A DNA stretch of 12,092 nucleotides, from contig DUZI01000022.1 in the NCBI GenBank assembly GCA_013349595.1, forward strand, positions 1 to 12,092, in the 5' to 3' direction. Source of the DNA: Nitrospirota bacterium (GTDB lineage: Bacteria > Nitrospirota > Thermodesulfovibrionia > Thermodesulfovibrionales > Dissulfurispiraceae). Below the pieces are notes generated by a model that was not told the origin of the DNA, did not search any database, and worked only from the letters and a program-made list of their open reading frames with translations. Position numbers and translations under genes: made by a program. Below are positions 1-6,382 of this stretch, one piece after another (position 1 is the first letter of the stretch; each line of letters opens with the position of its first letter).

Positions 1-140
1 GTGGAATTTTTATACGACACCTTATAAAAAAAAGTTCCTAGGGCTTTGTCATAAGGCATTGCATTATAATGAATAAAGCAAAATTAAATAAAGTTTGTCG
101 ATTATAAAAAGCCTGAAACAGCCCTTCCTATCGCTATTTT
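1..140 (-). repeat. MITE-like palindromic repeat, copy 1 (cut by window start)
   Basis: This copy belongs to a family also present at 3071-3256, 10240-10445 and 10457-10651, here in reverse orientation to the last two. It shares the inner arm (TTTTTATACGACACCTTATA near 8-27), the core with TTCCTAGGGCTTTGTC (36-51) and GGCATTGC, and the terminal arm CCTGAAACAGCCCTTCC followed by TATCGCTATTTT (111-140). The outer part of the other arm lies beyond base 1. Its terminal arm forms the last 12 codons and the stop of the sensor gene on the minus strand. No transposase gene is inside, so if it is mobile it is non-autonomous. Confidence 0.85.
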
Positions 141-1235
141 AAGGGCCATTTGTCTTTCTATGAAAAAACCTGTTATTTTACAAATAGTCTCAAGGGTCTT
201 TTTAAGGCTTTCGTCAAAGTTATATAAGACCTTACTTGAAAAGGTCATTAAACCAATCTTGCCCTGTCTCCCTTCTATATCTAAGACAATGCCACTCATC
301 AAATCCCCTATATTCCCTTTATCTAAACCTTTATGACTATAAGTAGAGGTTTCATTCAAATTGTATTTTAAGTCATATTTTAGATAACTACTTTGTCTGT
401 CAACCAAATAGATCTCACCGTATTCCCACCACATGTTATCACAGATTAACCTCAAAACCTCTCTCAGGGCACTCTCCATGTCTAAAGCCTCTACTAGTAT
501 TTTATTTATCTCATATTGTAAATATAGTCTTTTGTTGTGTCTTTCCTTATCAGATACATCTTCGTTTGTTAGCACGTAACCTTCAATCTGCTTTTTTTCA
601 TCATAAATGGCAAATACTGTAGATTCAAAATACAATAACTTATCTTCAATTTGTCTTTTTATCGTATATTTATAGTATCCCTGCGTTTTCACAAGATTAA
701 TGGCATTTTGGAATTTCTCTTCAGATACCTTTTCTCTTGAATGTAACTCCATAACTGTCTTTCCAATTATTTCTTCTCTCCTATAACCAAATACATACTC
801 AGCAAAAGGATTATAATAAATAACCTTCATTTCGTTATCTAAGGCTACCACAGCCATTTTCATCGTTTTAAATAGGTTTTCAAAAAATCTTAATCTAGTG
901 ATTAAATCCTCTTCTATATGCTGGATAAATGTTGCTAATTCTTGAATGTCGTCGATGATTGTTTCAATCTCCCTGTGGAAATTACTTTTTTGATTTCTTT
1001 TAATTAATAAGCCATCTTTACATTTATTCAAATTTTCTTTTAGTTCACTAAGGGGTTCTATGACAAGCCAGTTTATGAAATAATAAGCAGAAATTAAGAT
1101 TACCAAAAAGAGTGTTGCTTTGATTATGAATTCATCAATCTTTGAGTTGTAATTTATCAAGATGTCAAGGACTAAAAAGGAGAGGATTGTAATCACAATG
1201 TAAAGAACAAAAATCATTCTAATAGGACTATTCAT
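102..1235 (-). CDS. Membrane PAS-GAF sensor protein without output domain, probably truncated by repeat
   Basis: This is a 377-residue inner-membrane signalling protein. Two hydrophobic segments (about 7-28 and 37-58) have only a very short loop between them, so there is no large periplasmic sensing domain. A HAMP-like or coiled-coil linker follows (59-115). A PAS domain (about 118-230) is recognised by the pattern MAVVALDNEMKVIYYNPFAE, FGYRREEIIGKT and a closing NEDVSDKE. A GAF-like domain (about 243-362) ends in the typical GFFIERQMA. In this family an output domain (histidine kinase, GGDEF or HD) normally follows the GAF, and here there is none. From K366 the frame enters repeat copy 1 and stops 12 codons later, so the protein is probably cut short. 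No Shine-Dalgarno is visible; a TGGTATAAT box lies 8 nt before the ATG. It is transcribed away from nadE. Domain calls are firm; the ligand and partner are unknown. Confidence 0.85.
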   Translation of the reverse strand: MNSPIRMIFVLYIVITILSFLVLDILINYNSKIDEFIIKATLFLVILISAYYFINWLVIEPLSELKENLNKCKDGLLIKRNQKSNFHREIETIIDDIQELATFIQHIEEDLITRLRFFENLFKTMKMAVVALDNEMKVIYYNPFAEYVFGYRREEIIGKTVMELHSREKVSEEKFQNAINLVKTQGYYKYTIKRQIEDKLLYFESTVFAIYDEKKQIEGYVLTNEDVSDKERHNKRLYLQYEINKILVEALDMESALREVLRLICDNMWWEYGEIYLVDRQSSYLKYDLKYNLNETSTYSHKGLDKGNIGDLMSGIVLDIEGRQGKIGLMTFSSKVLYNFDESLKKTLETICKITGFFIERQMALKIAIGRAVSGFL

Positions 1236-1243
1236 AGTTTTTA

Positions 1244-1252
1244 ATTATACCA
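1244..1252 (-). promoter_or_regulatory. Extended -10 promoter element of the PAS-GAF sensor gene
   Basis: On the minus strand TGGTATAAT is a perfect extended -10 box (TGnTATAAT). The -35 region is weak. The box ends 8 nt before the ATG, so the transcript would start almost at the start codon. That fits the lack of a Shine-Dalgarno and suggests a leaderless or nearly leaderless mRNA. Called from motif match only. Confidence 0.45.
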
Positions 1253-1339
1253 AATAGCAATCAGCTAAAATAAATGAATTGTAGTATCATATACCGCCGA
1301 ACGGAGATTTTCATTTGACTAAAGAAAGGAGATTTAAAG

Positions 1340-3124
1340 ATGTCAAAGATAGCAAGGATTGCCTTAGGACAATTTAATCCCTGTCTTGGTGATATAATGG
1401 GTAACATAGAAAAAATCAAAGATTTCATAAATACTGCAAAGGATTATAAGGCAGACATTATTGCCTTTCCAGAATTGGCAATTACTGGTTATCCCCCTGA
1501 AGACCTTTTGTTGCGGCCTCAGTTTATTGATGATAATATTAATGCCTTAATGTCTTTAGCAAGAAATGTTGATGATATAATTGCAATAGTTGGTTTTGTT
1601 GACTCAAGTGATGATATTTACAATGCCTTAGCAGTAATTCACAAAAAAGAGATAATACATAGGTATCACAAGATTTTTCTTCCCACTTACAGTGTATTTG
1701 ACGAAGATAGGTATTTCAAGGCAGGTAATTCATGCCCAATCATTAAGACCAATGATTTTTCCTTTGGGGTTAATATATGTGAAGATATTTGGCATCCAAA
1801 TGGTCCATCTTATTGGCAGTCTCTCTCTGGTGCAGAATTAATAATAAACATCAATGCCTCACCTTTTTATGCAGGCAAGTCTGATTTTAAAAAGAAAATG
1901 CTCTGCACAAGGGCAAATGATTATCTTGTTTATATTGCCCATGTTAATAGCTTTGGAGGACAGGATGAATTAGTCTTTGATGGTGGAAGTATGATTATTG
2001 ACTGTGGTGGAAATATAATCGCAGAGGCAAGGAGATTTGATGAAGACCTGTTGATAGCAGATATTGATTTGGGAGATGTCTATAATAAAAGGCTCCACGA
2101 CCCACGAAGACGAAAGCGGAACGCCTTTAATACTTTATATCCCATTGAAACAATATTGATAAACAATAAATCAATCTCTCGTAAAAAACCACGAATAAAC
2201 ATTGTTCCTGTTCAAACACAATGCTCTATTGAAGAAGAAATATACAATGCCCTTGTTATAGGCACAAGGGATTATGTCAAAAAAAACAGTTTCCAAAAGG
2301 TCTGTATTGGTCTAAGTGGTGGAATTGATTCATCCCTCACTGCAAAGATTGCAGTAGATGCACTTGGGGCTGATAATGTATTAGGTGTCCTTATGCCTTC
2401 AAGGTTTACCTCACAGGAAAGTATTGAAGATGCCAATGAATTGGCTCAAAGACTTAAAATCAAAAGCATAGAGTTATCAATTATGGATATCTTTGATGCT
2501 TATTTATCAACACTATCTAAGGTATTTGAGAACCTAAAAACAGACTTGACAGAGGAAAATCTACAGGCAAGGATTAGAGGCAATATCCTTATGGCTTTGT
2601 CAAATAAATTTAATTATCTCGTACTTACTACTGGCAATAAATCAGAGTTGAGTGTGGGTTATGCAACATTATATGGTGACATGGCTGGAGGTTTTGCAGT
2701 ATTAAAAGACCTATCAAAGACTATGGTTTATAAGATTTGTCACTGGATTAATGACTCTTCAGGACAGATTGTAATACCTAAGAGAGTTTTAACAAAGGAA
2801 CCAACAGCAGAATTAAGAGAAAATCAAAAAGACTCTGATTCACTACCTCCTTATGATGAATTAGACATTATAATAGAGTTTTATATTGAACAAGATAGAA
2901 CTATTTCAGAGATTATAGATTTATCAAAGATTAATCCAAATACAGTCATTAAAACTATCAAGATGATTGACCAAAGTGAATATAAGAGGAGACAATCTCC
3001 GCCTGGTGTCAAGATTTCGCAGAGGGCCTTTGGAAGAGATAGACGATACCCTATTACAAATAGATACCACAAAATCAGCGATAGAACTGAGAACTTAACA
3101 AAATCAAGTGGGAAGGGTTGGTGA
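1340..3124 (+). CDS. nadE: Glutamine-dependent NAD+ synthetase, with repeat-derived C-terminal tail
   Basis: This 594-residue cytoplasmic enzyme makes NAD+ from deamido-NAD+, ATP and glutamine, the last step of NAD synthesis. The N-terminal nitrilase-fold amidase (about 1-270) has its catalytic triad visible: E45 in FPELAITGYPPEDLL, K111 in YHKIFLPTYSVFDE and C147 in NICEDIWHP. The C-terminal synthetase domain (about 295-576) has the ATP pyrophosphatase loop SGGIDSS at 326-332, TTGNKSE at 430-436 and the conserved ending FGRDRRYPITNRY. Family members normally stop at about this ending. Here the frame continues for 18 codons, and from K578 onward (17 residues to W594) it is encoded by repeat copy 2. 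The start is fixed by AAAGGAG at 1325-1331, 8 nt before the ATG. The catalytic parts are intact, so the enzyme is probably functional. Confidence 0.96.
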   Translation: MSKIARIALGQFNPCLGDIMGNIEKIKDFINTAKDYKADIIAFPELAITGYPPEDLLLRPQFIDDNINALMSLARNVDDIIAIVGFVDSSDDIYNALAVIHKKEIIHRYHKIFLPTYSVFDEDRYFKAGNSCPIIKTNDFSFGVNICEDIWHPNGPSYWQSLSGAELIININASPFYAGKSDFKKKMLCTRANDYLVYIAHVNSFGGQDELVFDGGSMIIDCGGNIIAEARRFDEDLLIADIDLGDVYNKRLHDPRRRKRNAFNTLYPIETILINNKSISRKKPRINIVPVQTQCSIEEEIYNALVIGTRDYVKKNSFQKVCIGLSGGIDSSLTAKIAVDALGADNVLGVLMPSRFTSQESIEDANELAQRLKIKSIELSIMDIFDAYLSTLSKVFENLKTDLTEENLQARIRGNILMALSNKFNYLVLTTGNKSELSVGYATLYGDMAGGFAVLKDLSKTMVYKICHWINDSSGQIVIPKRVLTKEPTAELRENQKDSDSLPPYDELDIIIEFYIEQDRTISEIIDLSKINPNTVIKTIKMIDQSEYKRRQSPPGVKISQRAFGRDRRYPITNRYHKISDRTENLTKSSGKGW

Positions 3125-3256
3125 AAAAATTTTATACGATATCTTATAAGAGAAATCTTGAGAAACCTTAGCAAAAGGCATTGCGAATAAAGCAAAATTA
3201 ACAATGAATTCATCAATTATAAAAATTCTGAAACAGCCCTTCCTATCGCTATTTTT
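3071..3256 (-). repeat. MITE-like palindromic repeat, copy 2 (diverged), invading the nadE 3' end
   Basis: This is a full-length copy, reverse orientation relative to copies 3 and 4. One end (AAAATCAGCGATAGAACTGA, then AAAATCAAGTGGGAAGGG) matches the reverse complement of the right end of copy 4. The other end, CTGAAACAGCCCTTCC followed by TATCGCTATTTT at 3228-3255, matches the left end. The core keeps GGCATTGC and GAATAAAGCAAAATTAA as in copy 1 but has lost the CCTAGG block, so this is the most diverged copy. Bases 3071-3124 are translated as the nadE tail. The rest fills the gap before the small exported-protein gene. Confidence 0.85.
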
Positions 3257-3274
3257 GGGTGATACCATAGAGAT

Positions 3275-3303
3275 TTTACAAAGTAACAAGACAAAATGAT
3301 AAA
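3275..3303 (+). promoter_or_regulatory. Possible promoter of the 3314-5192 operon
   Basis: TTTACA (3275-3280) followed after 17 nt by GATAAA (3298-3303) is a weak sigma70-like pair just outside the edge of repeat copy 2. It would place the transcription start almost at the ATG at 3314, which lacks a Shine-Dalgarno. The -10 match is poor and the region is AT-rich, so this is tentative. Confidence 0.25.
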
Positions 3304-3313
3304 ATAAACACCC

Positions 3314-3577
3314 ATGGTAATAAAGAGATTATTAATATTTACACTTATAACCCTTTTTATATCAACCTTTGCCTTTGCTCAGGAGAAAAAAGATAATAAT
3401 CCCTCATTTAAATTCACAAAGGAACAACCAGTTCAACAGATGAAACCCAAAAAACCACTACGAATAAAGGTTCACAGAAATTCAAAGGGTGAATATTCTT
3501 GGGATATAACAGGGGATAATGTTGATGAGATTATCAAGGCAGACACTCGTCTAAAAAAACTTTTAAAGATTGAATAG
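3314..3577 (+). CDS. Small exported protein of unknown function
   Basis: This 87-residue protein has a clear Sec signal peptide: basic start MVIKR, hydrophobic core LLIFTLITLFISTF and AFA before a predicted cut between A22 and Q23. There is no lipobox cysteine, so the mature protein of about 65 residues should be periplasmic and soluble. It is highly charged, with a lysine/proline-rich segment (about 36-50) and a C-terminal part reading RIKVHRNSKGEYSWDITGDN followed by a basic helix. I do not recognise the family. Its stop overlaps the Shine-Dalgarno of the following rubrerythrin-like gene, so the two are probably cotranscribed. No Shine-Dalgarno precedes its own ATG and no alternative start exists, which makes the start slightly uncertain. 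The signal peptide and operon position support a real gene. Confidence 0.7.
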   Translation: MVIKRLLIFTLITLFISTFAFAQEKKDNNPSFKFTKEQPVQQMKPKKPLRIKVHRNSKGEYSWDITGDNVDEIIKADTRLKKLLKIE

Positions 3578-3588
3578 GAGGTAAATGT

Positions 3589-4056
3589 ATGAGTAATACT
3601 TTTACAATTAAAGAGGTGCTTGAGCAGGCAATCCAGACTGAGAAGTTAGGATACCAGTTTTATACTACTATATGTGAAAGATTCAAAAATGAACAAAGAT
3701 TAAAGGAACTATTTACTACCCTTGCAAACAAAGAACTTGCCCACGAGAAGACCTTTTCAGAATTACTAGAAATGGTTGATAAAAAGGTTGAAGATGGCTG
3801 GTATGAAGCATCACTTTATCTTAGGGCTATTGTGGAGTCAGAGTTTTTCCTTGGTAAAAATAAATCCCTGCCCTCTATGGAAAAACTTAAAGATATAGGT
3901 GATGCTGTCACTTATGCGATTGGTTTTGAAAAAGAGACCTTGCTCTATTTTTATGGGATTAGGGATGTAGTCAAGGAAAAAGAAATCGTTGATGAGATAA
4001 TTAATGAAGAAAAAAGTCATATCAGATGGCTCATGTCTTTTAAAAATACTCTCTAA
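3589..4056 (+). CDS. Rubrerythrin-like (ferritin-like diiron) protein
   Basis: This 155-residue four-helix-bundle protein has the diiron ligand pattern of the rubrerythrin/ferritin-like superfamily: E18 in the first helix (QTEKLGYQFY), E49-L-A-H52 in the second, E114 in the third (FEKETLLYFYG) and E141-K-S-H144 in the fourth. The two ExxH pairs and the internal repeat of EK..YxFY are diagnostic. It has no C-terminal rubredoxin domain, so it is a short erythrin rather than full rubrerythrin and needs an outside electron donor. Known relatives reduce peroxide or handle iron in anaerobes. AGGAGGT at 3576-3582 lies 6 nt before the ATG; a closer ATG at 3585 hits a stop after two codons. Its stop codon overlaps the Shine-Dalgarno of the MBL/rhodanese gene, implying one operon. 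Confidence 0.88.
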   Translation: MSNTFTIKEVLEQAIQTEKLGYQFYTTICERFKNEQRLKELFTTLANKELAHEKTFSELLEMVDKKVEDGWYEASLYLRAIVESEFFLGKNKSLPSMEKLKDIGDAVTYAIGFEKETLLYFYGIRDVVKEKEIVDEIINEEKSHIRWLMSFKNTL

Positions 4057-4067
4057 AGGAGACAACC

Positions 4068-5192
4068 ATGCAAAAGGAGCTCTTAGTCTCGCCGCAAATT
4101 TTTAAACAAATGCTTGACAATGATGAGGTTAAATTTGTCTTTGACCTTAGAAATGAAGATGACTTTAAAGACGGTAAGGTTGAGGGTAGATATGAATTTG
4201 AGACCCTTAATATACCTCAAGAGGACTTTGTTGGAGAAGAAGAAAGACACCTTTCAAAATTCCCTAAAGATAAGCCAATTATTACAATTTGTGCCCATGG
4301 TGATTCATCAAAATATACTGCCGAGATGTTACTTGAGAAAGGCTATGATGCACAATCACTTGAAGGTGGGATTGACCTTTGGACAGAATATTATGAAACC
4401 CACAAATGTACTGATGACCCTGAAATCTATCAAATATATAGGGTAGCAAGAGGGTGCATAACTCACTTATTAATATCTGATGGTGAGGCAGTAGTTATTG
4501 ATGCGGTAAGACATACAGATAAAATACTTAAAAAGGTTGATGAACTAAAGGCAAAGGTCAAATATGTCTTTGACACGCACCTTCAAGCAGACCACATATC
4601 TGGTGGCAAGGAGATTGCGGATATTACAGGTACAAATTATTTTATGAACCCCATTGATGCCCAAAATGCTACCTTTAAGTATTCCCATCTCAAAGATGGT
4701 GATACTTTAAGTTTCGGGAAATGTTCAATTAAGGTAATCCATTCACCAGGGCATACACCAGGTAGCACCTCATTATTAGTCAATAACAAGTACCTTTTTA
4801 CTGGTGATTTGATAATGAAAACAAGTATTGGAAGGCCTGATTTAGGTGGTGCTTCAGAGGAATGGACAAGGTTGCTTTATGATACACTCTTTAGCCGTTA
4901 TGCAAGTCTTGGAGATGATGTTGTCATCTTTCCTTCTCATGCAAGCTCAATAAAGGAACAAGACAATGGCGTGGTAACATTGACTATGGGGACTGCTCGT
5001 AAGGAAAGCGATCTTTATCAGATAAAAGATTTTACAAAGTTTCTTGAATATGTAAACTCAAGTCTTCCTGCAAATCCAGAAAGATATCAGGAGATTAGGA
5101 AGGTCAATCTTGGCATTATAAACCCAGATGAGAAGAAGCGAAAAGAACTTGAGATAGGCAAAAATCTCTGCGGAATGACAAAAGGGACTTAA
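4068..5192 (+). CDS. Rhodanese / metallo-beta-lactamase fusion, persulfide dioxygenase-like
   Basis: This 374-residue cytoplasmic protein has an N-terminal rhodanese domain (about 5-110; DLR at 26-28, active-site Cys75 in the loop CAHGDSS, closing LEGGIDLW). A metallo-beta-lactamase domain of the ETHE1/persulfide dioxygenase type follows (about 118-310; DTHLQADH at 169-176, SPGHTPGS with H229, TGD with D247, H291). The C-terminal stretch NLGIINPDEKKRKELEIG resembles endings in this family. The second histidine of the usual HxHxDH motif is glutamine (Q173), while H171, H229 and D247, which correspond to the mononuclear iron ligands of ETHE1, remain. Likely role: handling persulfide or sulfane sulfur, with the rhodanese moving the sulfur. 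In a strict anaerobe the oxygen-dependent reaction is uncertain. AAGGAG at 4056-4061 sets the start; it is the third gene of the stress operon. Confidence 0.9.
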   Translation: MQKELLVSPQIFKQMLDNDEVKFVFDLRNEDDFKDGKVEGRYEFETLNIPQEDFVGEEERHLSKFPKDKPIITICAHGDSSKYTAEMLLEKGYDAQSLEGGIDLWTEYYETHKCTDDPEIYQIYRVARGCITHLLISDGEAVVIDAVRHTDKILKKVDELKAKVKYVFDTHLQADHISGGKEIADITGTNYFMNPIDAQNATFKYSHLKDGDTLSFGKCSIKVIHSPGHTPGSTSLLVNNKYLFTGDLIMKTSIGRPDLGGASEEWTRLLYDTLFSRYASLGDDVVIFPSHASSIKEQDNGVVTLTMGTARKESDLYQIKDFTKFLEYVNSSLPANPERYQEIRKVNLGIINPDEKKRKELEIGKNLCGMTKGT

Positions 5193-5195
5193 CTT

Positions 5196-5492
5196 TTGGC
5201 TGTGCTTTATGTGGTCTCAACGCCCATAGGAAACCTTGAGGATATTACCTGAAGGCACTGAGGATACTCAAAGATGTTGATTTGATAGCAATTGAAAACA
5301 CAAGGCATTCACTAAAATTGTTAAATCACTACTCGATTTCAAATCAAATCATGGCAAGGCTCAAGGCAGATTTAAAAATTGCGTTAATCACTGACTCAGG
5401 GATCCCAGGCACCTCTGACCGTGGTTTTTTTTACAATAAGTGAAGCCCTCGAGGTATCCAAAAAAACTATCTCAAGAGTTAGGATTAAGTAG
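5196..5492 (+). pseudogene. rsmI: Decayed rsmI (16S rRNA 2'-O-ribose C1402 methyltransferase)
   Basis: This stretch has no intact gene but carries recognisable RsmI pieces. From TTG at 5196 the frame reads VLYVVSTPIGNLEDIT, then TGA. One missing T shifts the frame, after which KALRILKDVDLIAIENTRHS and KLLNHYSIS continue exactly as in RsmI. About ten codons are then missing, and IALITDSGIPGTSD matches the SDAGTP motif. Most of the middle of the protein is absent, and an end-like fragment ISEALEVSKKTISRV stops at 5492. Intact RsmI is about 230-290 residues, so roughly two thirds is lost. Some key residues also differ (ENTRH for EDTRH, TDSG for SDAG). The start lies 3 nt after the MBL/rhodanese stop, so it was probably once part of that operon. 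The C-terminal fragment assignment is weaker than the rest. Confidence 0.85.
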
Positions 5493-5545
5493 TAAAGTCC
5501 TGTGTGACAGAAGTCTAATTCAAAAGCGAGACATTTAATAAAACA

Positions 5546-6382
5546 ATGAATGTAAAATTAAGATACGACATTGAAAATATAAACAACATACCCACTATCG
5601 CACCTATGTTGAGAAAACTCCTTGTCCTTATTGAAGACCCTGCCGTATCAATGAATGAGCTTTCAAAATTTATATTAAAAGACCCATCCTTGACTGCAAG
5701 GGTTATTAAGTTTGTCAACTCCCCTATCTTTAAAAGTAGGTTCTCCCATCCAATAACAAGTGTCAATCAAGCAATGCTAATGCTTGGTATTAATTCTGTC
5801 AAAGGAATATTACTAGGGGTGATGGTATCTAATTATATGGACAAGACCATGGAGGGTCTTTGGCTACATTCTGCTGGTTGTGCAGAGGCATCAAAGATTA
5901 TAGCGGAATTGACCCTAAATGTTGATCTTATTGAAGACATCACCGTATCAGCAATTTTACACGATATAGGCAAGGTAATATTAAACACCAAATATCCACA
6001 AAAATATAGAGCAGTCCTTTTAAATAGTAAAAATGGTGAAACTTATATCCTTGAAGAAGAAATAAATATTTTTGAAGTTACCCATGCAGATGTAGGTTCA
6101 TGGCTTGCCCATAAATGGAATTTCCCCATTGTCTTAACGGAAACAATTAAATACCACCATCATCCCACAATGTCAAAAAATGCAAAGATACATTGTTCCA
6201 TAGTAAACCTTGCAGATTGCCTAATAAAAGCCTTTGGTTTTGGCTATTCAGGTGATAATTTGATTCCACTTTTAGATCCTCATGTATTTGAAATATTAAA
6301 AATTAATGAAACCATTCTTAATGAGATTATAAAGGAGGTATATAATGAGATTTCAGACGAAGAGGCTTTTAATCTGGATTAG
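5546..6382 (+). CDS. HDOD-domain signalling protein (paralogue 1)
   Basis: This 278-residue soluble protein consists almost entirely of one HDOD domain (about 8-270). Typical pieces are IPTIAPMLRKLLVLIEDP near the start, ILKDPSLTARVIKFVNSP and the VNQAMLMLGINSVKGILLG helix. Many HDOD proteins have lost the HD catalytic residues, but here a full set is visible: H108, H139-D140 in LHDIGK, H180, H204/H205 and D224. A metal-dependent phosphohydrolase activity, or at least metal binding, is therefore possible. Known HDOD proteins act in c-di-GMP-linked motility, type IV pili and stress regulation. It closely resembles the protein at 11046-11885, including TMEGLW and the acidic FNL ending. No Shine-Dalgarno precedes the ATG, and the frame is closed by a stop at 5516, so no better start exists. 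It overlaps the next gene by 38 nt. Confidence 0.9.
   Translation: MNVKLRYDIENINNIPTIAPMLRKLLVLIEDPAVSMNELSKFILKDPSLTARVIKFVNSPIFKSRFSHPITSVNQAMLMLGINSVKGILLGVMVSNYMDKTMEGLWLHSAGCAEASKIIAELTLNVDLIEDITVSAILHDIGKVILNTKYPQKYRAVLLNSKNGETYILEEEINIFEVTHADVGSWLAHKWNFPIVLTETIKYHHHPTMSKNAKIHCSIVNLADCLIKAFGFGYSGDNLIPLLDPHVFEILKINETILNEIIKEVYNEISDEEAFNLD
6331..6339 (+). promoter_or_regulatory. Ribosome binding site inside the HDOD gene for the TonB receptor
   Basis: AAAGGAGGT is a near-perfect Shine-Dalgarno, 5 nt before the ATG at 6345. It lies within the last codons of the upstream HDOD gene. It settles the receptor start and shows that the 38-nt gene overlap is real, allowing translational coupling. 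Confidence 0.85.

Noticed and set aside
2881..3216. A 111-codon minus-strand frame with hydrophobic residues
   Set aside because: It is antisense to the conserved NAD synthetase C-terminus and the repeat, with no Shine-Dalgarno.
3125..3260. Repeat copies as rho-independent terminators
   Set aside because: Copies 3 and 4 lie between divergent genes, and the stems are AT-rich with no GC-rich stem directly followed by a U-run; termination may occur but is not their shared feature.
3104..3289. A 61-codon minus-strand reading frame at the nadE end
   Set aside because: It lies within repeat copy 2 and encodes the same repeat-derived peptide as above; there is no start signal.
4114..4446. A 110-codon plus-strand frame inside the rhodanese region
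   Set aside because: It is a +1 shadow of the rhodanese domain whose motifs are intact in the other frame.
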